A stretch of DNA of 62,280 nt from Chara braunii (GCA_003427395.1 BFEA01000235.1:993821-1056100); one strand, 5' to 3'. Positions 7,827-19,904 are shown, counted from the stretch's first letter. A program made the numbers and translations. Notes: generated by a model not told the origin, from the letters alone.

Positions 7827-10800
7827 CTGCACGTCGGCCGCAAAAATTAGAAGACCTAAAGATGGACCAGGAAGGGCTTTGAGTTTCACCTCAAGAATCA
7901 AAAAAAAAAAAAAAAAAAAAAAAAAGATGAAATAATTCTTAGGACATCAACGTCTCAAGAGGGAGTGCAAAAATATTTTTCGGGCGAGTGATAAATACGT
8001 AATAGTGGACAAACCCACGAACTTGATCCAGGGCTCTGCGAAGCATAGCATAGCATTCTGGTATGATTCGCAAGTCCCCTAAGGTTAGTACCACTTATTT
8101 GGGTATCTTCCGGGGACGCAGATTCAAACGCTCACAAGCATCGATTCAGCATATACTCGAGATTGAAAACGCTGATGAGCACAACGAATAGCTACTACCG
8201 CGGGAAATATAGCTTAACCGTTCACTTTTAGTGCGCGTTTATGTTCGGGGGAAGACGGTAGTAGGGGGGAGAATTATTTCCCACTGCTCAAGCGCACATG
8301 CAATCGTCATGGACAAAAAAAAAAGAGATCGTCGTGGACAATGCGGAGTTGCGAACAGACCCCTCTTGTGAACGGACAAATTATCGACAAATTGCACAGC
8401 AACTTCATGAAACAGAGTGATAACAAATTGCACAGCAACTTTGCCCGGAAGTGTACTTCGTCCTCTTCTAGAATCTTCAAAAATGATCGACAAATTGCAC
8501 AACAAGCATTACCAGCGGCGGACTCGGTGAGTAGACGCGAGGGAAACCACCCACCTGCTTGGATAATGGCTGACGTGCGCTCTTCACACGTGTTCTCCGG
8601 AGGAATGATATGCGATTTCGCACAGATCTCATCAAGCTCTCTTCGCTTTTTCGAGACAAGCTCTTTCATCTTCCCTTGCTTCACAGCTTCCAATCTTTGG
8701 ACCTCCAGCTCCGCCTGTATTGCAAAGAATACGAGTAAGAGAGAGCGAGAGAGAGAGAGAGACAGGGAAAGAGCGAGACACAGAGAGAGAGAGAGCAGTC
8801 AAAAGTAGGCCGAAGAGAAGAAAAAGAGAAAGAGAGAGCAGTCAAAAGTAGGCCGAAGAGAGAAGAAAAAGAAAACTCGTTCATGCATCCCGCTGGTTAA
8901 TATTCGGGATGGCAGATCTTCAAGAGTTGAGCAACGGTGAGGGAGTGCCCATAAGTAGCAAGAAATCAACATGCGTACTCACAGAAACGGGTATCTGACC
9001 TCTGCTGCATTTTCCCGCCTTCTTATCAATAAATAACCTACCGGGCCTGGTAAGGAAACATCATCAAACTACGAGATTACCTATATGAATGGGCAAGTCA
9101 AGGACTCCTTCATTGATTAAAAATAAAAAATAAAAAAATTGTGATTCATTAAATGTCCGGGTCCCTCTCTCAAAGAGTTAGTGGAAGTTTGAATTCGGTC
9201 TGATTCGAATGAGCAGTTCATCAGACCAGATATGAAATTGAATTCCTGTCCAGGTTCACGATCAATCTGAAAACGTCCACTTCCCCCGACATGGCGGTTT
9301 CTCTTTTCGAACTAAAGAAGACTGAGTCCCGTTTAGTACAGCAGAGAAACGGCCATTGCTCTCTATGATCAAAACATTTCCCCACGCTACCGGTAGGGCG
9401 GCTATAAACTATATATCAGAAAGTAGAGTTGACCGTCCAAATGCTTTTCCGGGTAGGCTGTTCAGAGATATAGTCTTCAACGCGATCGAATAACTAACGC
9501 TCTATGATCAAAACATTTTGTTTTTATTTTATTTTTTCTAAAGCTATGTTCTACTCTCAATTTCACCTCACACACTACCTACCTACCACGCTAGGGCTAC
9601 TATAAACAATATATATCAGAAAGTAGAGTTCACAGTCCAAATGCTTTTTCGAGACAACCCGGAAGCCCGCTAGAGAGGAAGGGCGCGGGGGGGGGGGGGG
9701 CGCTCTTCGCACCTCTCCTACAGTCTTCCCCCGAATACAACGTACGCTCATTATAGCTGAATTTGTGGCACCTTTCCGTCTACATACAGCTATAATGACC
9801 GTACGTTGTATTCGGGGGAAGAATACAGCTATAATGAAGGTAGCGAGGGCACTGTTAAAGCTGAATTTGTGACACCTTTCCGCTGAATTTGTGGCACCTT
9901 TCCGTCTACATACAGCTATAATGAAGGTAGCGAGGGCACTGTTAAAGTGAAGTAATGCCACAGGATCTATTCTAAAGTTTCAACGACTCCAGTCCTGTCA
10001 TTTAACCAACCATGAATTTTACGCACTCGTGTTTCCCTAAGTTAACCGTCGAGGCTGAAACCCATAGCCAAACTGACGGGTCTGGCGTACACTGTACTCC
10101 CACTACCGGCAGGACTTGGGTGTACAGTGCACTGCCACCAACGCTACCGTCTTCACCCGCGGAGAACGCCCGGTCATTAAAGCTGCATCTGGACTGAAAA
10201 TTACTCCAAAGACAGCTTCAATGACCGGGCGTGTCTATTCAGGCGAAGGCGGTAGACTTCTGTAGATTAGCCTTACAACCGACGCAGTGTAAGAAGGGTG
10301 AGAAAGTTTAACCCAAAAAACGGTGAGAAAATTGAACCCTTGTCCACAGATCAGAGTTTTGGAATGCATTCTCTCCATAGCTCCAGCAAAAACGTAATAC
10401 AGTAGCGAGCAAAAAAACAAAATTCATGCACAAATCGCTCATAACCGACAGATACGAGGGGGTGACCTTTACCTGACCTCCATCCGACCTTCAAGGTCAA
10501 GGTCAGCCAAATTAACTAAATCCAACAGCAAAGACCGAAACCTTGACCTTGCTTACCGCTTTGAGCACGTCGACGCTGACAGCACCAGGGTGAACCATCT
10601 CCGTCTCGTTCATCGCAATGTTCATAGCTATGCTCATAAAAGGTTGTTGCTCACATTCAGGGATATCCAACAGACTCCATAGCTCGACCATTGTAGCGCC
10701 GAGTTCAGATAGCTGCACATGTACCACAAAATACATCATCAGATCAACGACCTCAATGTCTTTTTTTTTTTCTTTTTCTTTTATACGGCCTCAATGTCTT

Positions 10801-12278
10801 AGCTGGAAGTCAAAATCAAGACATTATCAGCAGAAAAATCAAGAGATCATCAGCGCGAAGTAACGTCATGCTCTGAAAGGGTTTGCAACGTTTAATGTGA
10901 CGTCATCCTCTGAGAGGCTTGCAGCGGTTAGTAAACACGCAGAGTTCACATTAGTGCCACACGCGCACGCACAAAGAAATACAAAACAAAAGACCAGAAT
11001 TCAAAAATACATAAATCCAAACATACACGAGCAAAAATTTGGGTTCCTGAAAACTGTTCAGATTTCCTGGAACAGATAAAACTTTCAGACGGCATCATGA
11101 ATTTGCACAGGACGACTACCCGTCTCGTAAAGACAACCCAATGACGTCATCTCTGCAGGCGTTCAAGGGCCACAGGCACTTCGCTATCAGATCATTTATT
11201 TACCTACCAAATCTCTGTCATCAGCTACATTCCATGTAGACTCGTAGAGACGGCTGGATGATGAGAAGCTGGTACGCTGAGGCCGTACGTTCATTTTCAC
11301 TTTACTTATATTTGCTCTTCAGACAACAGTCTTCCCCCGAACACAACGCACCCTGATTACGGCTGTACCGAACTGGAAATTTAGCTTGTATCCATTCATT
11401 TTTAGGGTGCGTTATGTTCGACGGTCGACGGTAGCTGTTTACGTCTTCTGCCAAAGATTTTTTCTTCACCCCACTGAAACCAACATTGACGAAATTGAGA
11501 GGCGGTCAACGGCCCGAAACAACGGCCTCAGTAACGTTTTTTCTTCTTCTTTTTACTTCCCATCGAGCCGAACAGAAACCTTCTTTTTTTTCACATGAAA
11601 CACTTTCACACCACCTCGGCACTGGAGCCGCAAACCTGACAAAGCAATACACATAATAATATGGTATAAACAAATCTACAGCAGAGAAATTACCGGTAGA
11701 GTACACCCCTCTTGAAAATTTCCTAATCAATCGGGGGTTAAATTCCTTTGCTGCTTAAAATCTTTGCTGGGACGGGACAGAGAGAAGAGAAAGATACTGA
11801 AGATATATAGCTAAACGCAACCGGGATAGGAGAAAAAAAAAAGCCCTTGAAATGAGCGATCTTGGCAACAGTGGCATCCGCATCTCTCGTGCTGTGCAAT
11901 TCCGTGCCATCAGGACCGCACGATCCAAAGCGTCCTTGCACTTGCGCCATATGTCGTGTACAACAATCGAACCGTTCTTGTTTTCTGCACTCTCGTCGTC
12001 TATCAGCTTCCATACTGAAAACCAGCGCTGCGTTTCGTGAAGCCCAGATGCCGGGCCTGCTCACCCTTTCCCTGCCCAAAAGGAAAACGAAAGAAAAGAT
12101 CCGCAACAAACCTGAATGCACACTAAGCCAATTCCTACAACAAATAAAACCCTAACACTCGCCCAGGGTGGCCCTTACGGTCAATCTCCAGGTCTTCCGT
12201 TAAAAGTCCTTTGCTTGCTTTCATTCCAATATCGGTCACGCACATAATCCTTGCGCGCATATTTGTACAAAACCTCTG

Positions 12279-12361
<83 letters not shown>

Positions 12362-13288
12362 AGCCTTTCTTTGATCTCTGAAAACCTCCTGGTCCTAGAC
12401 AGCGGAGGGCATAAAAACGCTGCTGTCCACAGAGGGATAATAATCACATCATACACAACGGGAACCCAGAAGGAAACAATCAGCAATACTTCTTCTCTTT
12501 CTTTCAACCCGTCGCTCGCGAAATGATACATACTCAATTTGCAACGCTTTTCACAAGTCCGAGAACCTTTCGATTTCCGCATTTCCAAAACCGTTAGAGA
12601 AGAAGCTACCGTTTCCCCCCCATGTATTCCCTTGCTCTGTGAAAATGTTACGTACAAACAACCCAAGGGATAAAACCCGCATCCACAACATAGTCAAAAT
12701 CCACAACATAGTCAAAATCCACGACATAGTCAATACTTCAGGCTCCTGTGCACAAAAACGACATAGTCAATACTTCAGGCTCCTGTGCACAAAAGAATCG
12801 AATCCACGACATAGTCAAAATGTTGATCAGAAAGGCCTGAAAGCACGAGAAGCCTTCTGTTTGCGAACTTGAGGCAAGCGCACCTTCTGCATACGTCTCG
12901 TCTTCTCTTCCTTGAGGTCCTGAACAGTTTTGGCAAGGAGTTCTAGCGTCTCGCTGGAAACGCTCTTGTTCGTCGAAGTCCCGTCCAAACTAGGGTGGAT
13001 GCTCATTACAGTGTCTGTGAAATCAAGACCCAGTACGGAACAAAGGTCATGAACCATCTGGACGTGCTCCAACACTTTGTCCAACCTGCTACTCTGTAAG
13101 TAAACAGAGACCACGCCAGACAAACAGCACCCACAAACCACACAACCCTGATCAGCTCGATTTCATCAACCATGTCACCAATCCTTGTCCTTGATGTCGT
13201 ACTCCCCAGCACACGACTGCTCACGCCACGTTGTTAAGGGAAGGGAGCATGACATAATCCCCGACAGTTTCCCCCCAAAGAACCGGAC

Positions 13289-13360
<72 letters not shown>

Positions 13361-13681
13361 ACCTCTCTTCCACGTTACACGCCACGTAACTCTCCCATTC
13401 CCGCTCCCGCTTCTTCACCCGTCTGCCTCCCTCTCACTCACTCTTCATTTTCATCTCCCATGCCCCTCTCAGTTCTCTCCCGCATCTCTCCCTCTCTTAC
13501 CCTTTGTCCACCCCGCCCGGGGCACGCACGTCGCACATTTGCCAATACACGTGCCTCGGCACACATCAGCGGCCAATGTCAGATCGATGCGTCCCTGCCA
13601 CTCCAATTCGGAAAACAGTACTTGTATAAATCTGTGGCCATCTATGAGATGATGACAAGCTGGAAGTCTGCCAGTTCTCTC

Positions 13682-13754
<73 letters not shown>

Positions 13755-16700
13755 TGGTATGTTGTGACTAGCCTTGATGCTTGCCTCCATGTGCAGCCTC
13801 CCTCGCATTTCTCACCCCTCCCTCGCCTCCTCCCCCCCGCCTCCAAACCCGTTTCGCAAACCCCACCCTCACATACACACCCCATTTGCCATATGCATAT
13901 TGCACTTGTGCTCTTCACAGCTCTTTACGCGTCCACTTCCTGGACATGTTAGATAGACATCCACATGTCAAATAATAATATGATACAGAGAAAGGGATCC
14001 AAAGCAGCACTACTCCGATAACGTTGAGGAAACGTTTATGACGACGCCCTACCAACATTCTGCCTGATCATCGTTCGAGCCACTGGGAAATACGAAGCGG
14101 AAATTCGTATGAAGACTCCCGACCAGTTGAAAAGATGGTTAGACGGGAATACAAGAGTCAAAGATCGAGATGATATTCTCGGTCAAAGTCCTCATACTGT
14201 GAACAATCCAGATCAGGTGTAATTGTAGGCTAGAAAGCAAGCCAGATTCGAGGAGCGTTGCCGTGCGATCGCGCAGACAGACTCGGAGGAAGACGACCAT
14301 AAGCAGTATCCGAACGTGGGAGAACAACCATCAGCTCTTGAATGATATGGTATATCTCCACGAAAGATTGCAGGTTTAAAGATCGACCAGACATTGACCT
14401 ACACGAACAAAAGACGGTGCCTGCCCCCGAGCGGTATCGTCGACGTTCTTCTCAAGGCCATTGATTGCCATCCTACGCTACCTGAAAAATCTTAGGGATC
14501 ACGTTCTTGTCAAGGCCATTGATTGCCATCCTACGCTACCTGAAGAATCTTAGGGATCACGTTCTTCTCAAAAGGTCATTGATTGCCATCCTACGCTACC
14601 TGAAGAATCTTAGGGATCAAAAGACGGCACCGTGGCTACCCTGCCAGCCCGTAGCATCACGAGGTAACATGAATACCCATAATAGTAGCGCTTTCCTCGA
14701 GTCCACCATTACGTTCGAGCGGGCCTCTTACTTTTGACAGGCAGCAATCATGGTCTCTACAGTACAGACCGTCGATGTGCACCTGGTTGGCATGTCAACA
14801 AAATCGATAAATCTCAAAACGGCAGAAGGCGCCGTTTGGCAAGGGGATTTCAAAGGACGTCAACATGACTCGCAAGAATAACTAACGACTACGCTTCCAA
14901 ACGAGACCAAGGGGTAAAATTTACAGCGAATTTCCAAAACCGATAGAAAAGGAGGGTAGATATAATTGGCGCCGAAGACCGAGAACAATGAGGACCAGAA
15001 AAAGGTAGGAAGAGAAAAAAGGGACAGGTCTCGTACGAATGACCGTGACAGCGGGCTGAGAAGGCAAACGAGAGAGCGAGATATAACAGAGAGAGACAAA
15101 GAAGAGAAATATAGACTGAAAGGTAAGCGGATCGAAGAAGGAACCGAAGGGAGACCAAAAATTGAAAAGAGAGACGAAGTTCCAAAGATGACGATAACAC
15201 CCGTTAAAGACTGCCCTACGTTGTTCTGATAAAGACGACAAGGACTGATCAGCAAAATACGCTGATGAAAAACGCAAAGCTCGCGCACATGCAGGACTTG
15301 ACGCCGAGGACACAGGGAAAAACTGCACCGATAACCTCCAGTTTCTGTCACAACGCACTGCGACAACTAAGGAGTGCCAAGTGGAAGGAAAATGACGATG
15401 AAGCAGGGTGGAAAAACGTGCATTGCCAGTCAAAGACAGGAAAGCCTACTGCAAAATGGCAAAGAAAAAGGGGGATGATAAAAGAAGGCAAACCGAAGTT
15501 GATGGCGAGTGCTTAAGGGAAAAAGTCCATCGGGGTGATGAAGATGACAAAAGCCTTACCTTCTCACGCTGCAGGTCCTGCAATTTCTGTTGTAATTCTT
15601 CCAACATGTTCGCTGTAAGATCCAATTCGGCTTGACCAATAGGCTCGATTTCAACAGGCGGAATACCGCCCGACAACTCCGCAGTAATCCTCGCAACATG
15701 AATTTGAACCTCCGTGAATTCCCTCACCCTCAGATCTCTCTTCGCTCGAAGCTTCTCGAGCCTTGGCTTCACCGCCGCTAGTTGCTGCTTGAGAGGCTCC
15801 TTGCCCACACGTCCCTCCAACTGCACTCCCCAACGAGTAGCCACGGACGTACGAGCAGAGACACACGGACAAACAAGGATGATCCATATGCGTCAGAACA
15901 CAGGCCGAGTTGCCCAGCACGTACCAGGAACCAAAACTGCCGATTGCCACAGCACGCGCAGGAAAGGGGCGATTAGCATTCCGATCAAGATCGAAAAACT
16001 GATAAGAACAATCTACACGTCACAATCAAGCTCCTCAGACGATGTACTTGGAACGGAACACAAGATGTATCGCAGAAAGAAGGACGATCGGACAGCCATT
16101 CACACGCGTCAGAACATGTTCGGTGATGAATATCGCAATCCGCATTTTACAACCGGTGCAATCTGAGGGGAAACAGAGGAAGGGAAATCGGGAAGGCGGG
16201 GAACAGACGGAGGGAAAAACGAGGAAACAAGAGGAAGGAGGAAAAAAGGAGGAAACAAGAGGAAGGAGGAAAGGAGGAAACAAGAGGAAGGAGGAAACAA
16301 GAGGAAGGAGGAAAAAAGGAGGAAACAAGAGGAAGGAGGAAATAAGAGGAAGGACGAAAAGAGAGGAAAAACGAGAGTAGACTGAGGACCGAGAAGAGAC
16401 TGAGGAAGGAGAGGAGATTGAGAAGGGGAAGAACGAAAGGAAAGAGCGGAAACAGAGAAAGAAGGGGGAGGGTAAACACTAGGTGGGGAGACGGAGGAAA
16501 GAGTGGAAACGAAGGGAGAAGAAACAGCGGAATAATCAAAAGCAAGTGCGACCTGTCAAGACATACATTCCGACCTGGACCTGGGAGCAGCTATACAGAG
16601 AAAGGAAGTACGACCTGTTATCGCCTAGCCTTCATGGAAGAAACAGTAGGGAGAGACATAGAGAAGAACTCCCATGGAGGTTCGTCAACGAGAGCTATGG

Positions 16701-19271
16701 CTTTTTACCGGTTCGTATCTTTCCCCTAGCGCTCCGCAGATGGCCATAACTTCAGCCTCGCCGTCAGCAACTGCCTGTTGAATGCTGATACGCTGGCGAT
16801 TTGCTTCATCAACCTTCCGTCTGTACACGTCTAAACACTCTTGCTCCAGCTTTAGCAGCATGCGATCCCGGTCAGCATCCGATTCGCCGAGTTCATCCCA
16901 GATGTGCTGCAAACGAATAATAAATGCCGAACACATCAGTCAACACGTTCAAAGCCGAATCGGAATCACGACGTATCAAAAACTACGAAATAAGAAAGTA
17001 CATACAACAAATCATCAACCTTCAAATAAAAGTGTAAGTACATACACCGAATCATCAACCTTCAAATGAAAGTAAGCGACGTACAAAGAGGAAACATGAC
17101 CTTCCACAGGAGGCAAATTGCAAACGACGACAAAAAAATATCTAAACAATCAGAATCACCAGAGGATAGAAGAGCCTAGCAATGAGGAACAGGGACCGAC
17201 GAGGAGTTCATTAAGGACGGGGGAGAGCGATCTGTCTTCGAAACTACGGCGAGGGCCATCGAGAGGTGAGTACTCACAGACAGACGATGAGCGGGAGGAG
17301 TTGTTGGAAGAATGCCGAGACGTACGATCCACGGGAAATTAAAAAAAAAAAAAAGAGAAACGCGATGGACTGGCAGAATGGGAAAGGAGTTAAACTGAAA
17401 AGATTAAAAACGAATCGGCAAGGAGAAAGCGACAAAACGGTGAAACCTTAGAGTGAAGACAAGGAAGGCTGGCCGGCCAGGAGAAATGTTTTGGGCTGCG
17501 TTGAAGACCAAGGAAGACTGATCGATGATCGATACGAGAACGTCGCTTATATAAAACTTTCGAGTAAATAAGAAGAAAGCGAGACAGGGGTAACTACCTT
17601 GAAGAGTCTTTTTCCCCCTAAAAAGTCCGATGAGAAAGCTTTCTTCAACTCAACGGAGGCCGTTCCAAGAAGCAATAGCGTGATGGATAAGATGATTACG
17701 CACCGAACCAAACAGATATCGAGCGCGAGGTGAAAGAGTGATGACCGCGGAGTAATTGAGAGTATTTTCTTCCAAAAGGAGAGACCTCTCGATGATTGAA
17801 ACCGGAACAAAGCAAGGAAGAACGTGTTCTCGATCGCCTCAATCACGTCATAGGCAAAAGAGAACAGCAATGACGGACAAACGGAATGAAGTTTAGGCAA
17901 AGCGAGGCAATGCGAAAGCGGTGGAAGGGTTCATTAGAGAAGAATCCACTCAGTGTGTGCAAGCTGAAGCTTAGAGACAAGATCTGCAACCCAGAAGAGG
18001 CGAAAGGGTTCAGTAGAGAAGCATCCACTCAGTGTGTGCAAGCAGACACTTGAGCGGAGAAACGACATACGGGGGTCCGCAGGGAGACAGAACGTAGGTC
18101 CGCTCCTTAGGTAGATGGATTTCTGAAGTAGATTAGACAAATGCAAATCAACCTAAACAATGCGGACACATTGATAGGTGGCACGTCAACAGAGCCGCAT
18201 CGAAGAACATGAAATTCGCGCGCGGCTATGATACAAATGCAAGAGCGGCGGTAAGGCTCGGAGCGGAAAAGGTGCATATAAGTGTGCTCAAGGTCATGAT
18301 TATTAAGCGGAGAATCAACATGCCGGTTCCGAGGCAGTTGGGGAAAGGGAGATTGATTTGTGCAGCACATTCAGTAATCGGTTACAACGCCAACAGCGGT
18401 ATGGTGGAGTACGGGAGCCAGAACGTTCCAAGGTCAAGCCACCAAAGACAGTAGACTCGCAAAGAAACAAGAGACCGCATGTGGGAAGCATTAGACGAGG
18501 AGGACCGGTTCTGAACTCTTGAGGTGTACGGCCAGCGGAACCAAATATCACGTAGTGAGCAAATGCGAATGACGAATCGGGGATGAATCAGGAAACGAAA
18601 TAGTTCCACACCGATCGCAGCTTGTCTCTTTGCGATTTACAAACACCACCTCGTCTAAGACTGGAAGGTAGTACTCTTCATCCTCGACGACCTCACCCTC
18701 GTTAGTCCTTCCTCGTTCACAGCCTTGTGTATCCACTTGCTGAGAGCAGAATTCCTTTAAAAATCACGAACAGCATGACAAGGTATTTCAACAGACATGA
18801 CACGTCAAGGAACCGTGCTCGGGAATTGCGTTCAGAGTCGATTGGAAACGGAGACGAGTCCAGCACCAGTGAGTTCGGGGAACGACGGACCGAACAGCAT
18901 GACAAGGTAGAGAACTAAAAGCGGGGGCAGGAAGGCGGTCGTAATACACACACAAACATGCCAACTGAAAAAACTGGCCAGGGGCAAAAACAACCAAAGA
19001 TGGATTAGTTCAAGCACACGATGAACTAACCCGCAAACGAGACCATATGAGATTTAATAGTAGATGAACGATTCGGGAACATGCGATCCCGTTCCCCTCG
19101 ACGCAACCCCAACATCCCTACCCACCCCCTCGTTCATCACACAAACATTTCATTGAATTCGATACGCAAGTCATGCTGATGATAATGCCATACCTGTAAC
19201 TCCCGGAGAAGAGCACCGCACGTGGCATCAACAACCCCCGCAAAAGCACCCATGTCCAAGACAGGCTCCAT
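7675..19271 (-). CDS. MAP65-like microtubule bundling protein gene (7 exons, 3' end missing)
   Basis: MAP65/PRC1/Ase1 proteins cross-link antiparallel microtubules and organise the spindle midzone and, in plants, the phragmoplast. Seven minus-strand exons (19271-19194, 16906-16709, 15820-15560, 13093-12884, 10712-10557, 8714-8555, 7826-7675) join in one frame to 405 codons, all with GT donors and AG acceptors. The product follows plant MAP65 from end to end: the CGALLRELQHIWDELGES and LEQECLDVYRRKVDEAN N-terminal dimerisation region, the coiled-coil rod, VHDLCSVLGLDF, LLAKTVQDLKEEK, VELWSLLDIPE and EKWKNACEEEKWLEEYNK. It stops exactly where the conserved spectrin-fold microtubule-binding segment should begin; I found no further exon between 7674 and 1, so the rest lies outside or is lost. 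Codons 1-405 compare with about 550-700 residues in the family. Introns are 0.7-2.5 kb and carry MITEs and microsatellites. Homologous exons are intact, so I read the gene as functional if the 3' exons exist. Confidence 0.92.
7888..7925. repeat. Poly(A) tract in intron 6
   Basis: An uninterrupted run of about 26 A ends at 7925 in the last recovered intron. It may mark a retro-inserted sequence on the plus strand. Confidence 0.8.
8224..8254. mobile_element. Solo right arm of a family A MITE
   Basis: GTTTATGTTCGGGGGAAGAC followed by GGTAG matches one terminus of family A, but no opposing arm lies upstream. A truncated copy inside intron 6. Confidence 0.6.
8555..8714 (-). CDS. MAP65-like gene, exon 6
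   Basis: 160 nt, starts in phase 0 at AATACAG|GCGGAG and ends in phase 1 at AAGCAG|GTGGGT. Encodes AELEVQRLEAVKQGKMKELV and KKRRELDEICAKSHI, the conserved KMKEL..K...EL.EI block. Confidence 0.9.
8736..8860. repeat. Purine-rich (GA)n/GAGAGA array with a duplicated unit
   Basis: AGAGAGCGAGAGAGAGAGAG is followed by two copies of GAGAGAGCAGTCAAAAGTAG with GCCGAAGAGA. The array sits about 20 nt upstream of the exon 6 acceptor in the gene's orientation, so on the sense strand it adds a pyrimidine-rich stretch near the splice site. Confidence 0.7.
9722..9832. mobile_element. Family A palindromic MITE in intron 5
   Basis: GTCTTCCCCCGAATACAACG and CGTTGTATTCGGGGGAAGA bound the element, with subterminal CGTACGCTCATTATAGCTG / CAGCTATAATGACCGTACG. 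Just downstream (9833-9945) the interior segment GCTGAATTTGTG.CACCTTTCCG and TACAGCTATAATGAAGGTAG is repeated, suggesting a broken second element. Confidence 0.85.
10147..10252. mobile_element. Family A palindromic MITE, subfamily 2, in intron 5
   Basis: Flanked by TA on both sides: CCGTCTTCACCCGCGG at the left and AGGCGAAGGCGG at the right, with inner GCCCGGTCATTAAAGCTG / CAGCTTCAATGACCGGGC. The interior TCTGGACTGAAAATTACTCC matches the copy at 5116-5215. Confidence 0.85.
10557..10712 (-). CDS. MAP65-like gene, exon 5
   Basis: 52 codons, phase 0 at both ends, from TGTGCAG|CTATCT to AAAGCG|GTAAGC. Encodes LSELGATMVELWSLLDIPE, matching the family's W.L.D.P motif, then a more variable segment. 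Confidence 0.9.
11328..11431. mobile_element. Family A palindromic MITE in intron 4
   Basis: Left arm GTCTTCCCCCGAACACAACG with CACCCTGATTACGGCTGTAC, right arm GGGTGCGTTATGTTCGACGG. The outermost right arm is altered (GACGGTCGACGG), so this copy is older or rearranged. Confidence 0.75.
12281..12352. repeat. (TC)n microsatellite
   Basis: About 36 uninterrupted TC units followed by a short (CA)n. ORFs translating it as Ser-Leu or Arg-Glu runs are artefacts. Confidence 0.98.
12672..12822. repeat. 16-bp and 41-bp tandem repeats
   Basis: ATCCACAACATAGTCAAA is repeated three times from 12680, then ACGACATAGTCAATACTTCA with GGCTCCTGTGCACAAAA twice, then one more 16-mer. Composite minisatellite inside intron 4, about 60 nt 3' of exon 4 in the gene's orientation. 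Confidence 0.85.
12884..13093 (-). CDS. MAP65-like gene, exon 4
   Basis: 70 codons, phase 0 at both ends, from TTACAG|AGTAGC to CAGAAG|GTGCGC. Carries RLDKVLEHVQMVHDLCSVLG and SSETLELLAKTVQDLKEEK, both family signatures, in the expected order. Confidence 0.92.
13292..13358. repeat. (TC)n microsatellite
   Basis: About 33 TC units in intron 3. On the sense strand of the MAP65-like gene this is (GA)n. Confidence 0.98.
13687..13751. repeat. (CT)n microsatellite
   Basis: About 32 CT units, the second such array within 400 bp in intron 3. The flanks are also pyrimidine-rich. Confidence 0.98.
14452..14622. repeat. ~58-bp minisatellite, three units
   Basis: TTCTCAAGGCCATTGATTGC, CATCCTACGCTACCTGAAGA and ATCTTAGGGATCACG form a unit repeated three times with about 95 percent identity by eye. 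Intronic; no coding sense. Confidence 0.9.
15560..15820 (-). CDS. MAP65-like gene, exon 3
   Basis: 87 codons, phase 0 at both ends, from TGCAG|TTGGAG to GAGAAG|GTAAGG. Encodes the rod: KQQLAAVKPRLEKLRAKRDL, then FTEVQIHVARITAELSGG, then ML.ELQQKLQDLQREK. Heptad-like spacing of Leu fits a coiled coil. Confidence 0.9.
16170..16540. repeat. Polypurine minisatellite (GGAGGAAACAAGAGGAA)n
   Basis: A nearly pure purine tract with at least seven copies of a 13-20 nt unit GGAGGAAACAAGAGGAA grading into GAGAGGAAAAACG. It lies in intron 2 a short distance downstream of exon 2. Long polypurine mirror-like tracts can form triplex structures; open frames of Lys/Glu/Gly here are artefacts. Confidence 0.9.
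16709..16906 (-). CDS. MAP65-like gene, exon 2
   Basis: 66 codons, from acceptor TTTGCAG|CACATC to donor CCG|GTAAAA, phase 0 at both ends. Contains HIWDELGESDADRDRMLLKL and ECLDVYRRKVDEANRQR, the most conserved N-terminal part of the family. The exact donor is inferred; the conservation fades at its last three codons. Confidence 0.9.
17922..18045. repeat. ~77-bp tandem duplication in intron 1
   Basis: GGAAGGGTTCATTAGAGAAG with AATCCACTCAGTGTGTGCAAG (17925) recurs as GAAAGGGTTCAGTAGAGAAG with CATCCACTCAGTGTGTGCAAG (18002). Two copies. Confidence 0.85.
19194..19271 (-). CDS. MAP65-like gene, exon 1 (coding)
   Basis: Encodes MEPVLDMGAFAGVVDATCGA then LLRELQ, 26 codons, ending in phase 0 at CAG|GTATGG. 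The ATG at 19271 is chosen because an in-frame TGA lies a short way upstream in the same open segment and homologues start a similar distance before the TCG.LL..LQ motif. A second in-frame Met seven codons in is the alternative start. Confidence 0.85.
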
Positions 19272-19832
19272 AACTGAAGACGGAGAATCCAGCTTGCCTG
19301 GCTTGGTTGCCCACCAGGCTAATCACCAGCGAGAAAGGGGAAATCGCGACGGGCAGAGAACGAGTAGAAATGCAAGATCTGCAAACAATAGGGGAAAAAC
19401 GCGCAAGAGGAGGGGGAGGGAGAGGGGGGGGAGGGAGGGGGGATCTATTAATCGCTCTTACAGGAATTGACGGGTAAAATCCCAATGTTCTCGTGGTGAA
19501 AGAGCGTCGAACGACCAAGGAAAGCAGCTAGAATGAGAAAGCCGTGCTCGCCCGAGAGAGGAGAGGGAAGAAGGAATGCCGCTATGGCGGACGGGGGATG
19601 AGCAGGGCAGAAGTCGTTAGAGTCGATGGCATGCATGGAGTACGGTAGCTCCTCATCGAAGTCCAATCCAAACCCGATTGCCTGCGCCGGGAACCTCAGC
19701 AGCGATTACGACAACCCCTCACTGTCTGTCTGCACAGCGTCCTCTCTCTCATGCCCTCTTGACATCAGATCGGTCTTCCTCCTTCACTCTCACACACACC
19801 CAGGTCATTCTCCTCTCTCTCTCTCTCTGTCT

Positions 19833-19904
<72 letters not shown>

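Noticed and set aside
6742-11431. Family A palindromes as Rho-independent terminators or microRNA genes
   Set aside because: Their copy number, shared termini and flanking TA point to mobile elements; a microRNA role would need small-RNA data.
12181-13918. ORFs with long Arg-Glu or Ser-Leu runs
   Set aside because: They translate the TC microsatellites and the pyrimidine-rich introns of the MAP65-like gene.
12672-14622. CRISPR-like arrays
   Set aside because: The direct repeats here are contiguous minisatellites without unique spacers, in a eukaryotic intron.
14860-15433. Minus-strand ORFs of 103-170 codons, Ser/Leu/Phe-rich
   Set aside because: Complement of a polypurine tract in intron 3; three overlapping frames are open at once, which is a composition effect.
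16035-16545. Leu/Pro/Phe- and Lys/Glu/Gly-rich ORFs on both strands
   Set aside because: Translations of the polypurine minisatellite in intron 2.
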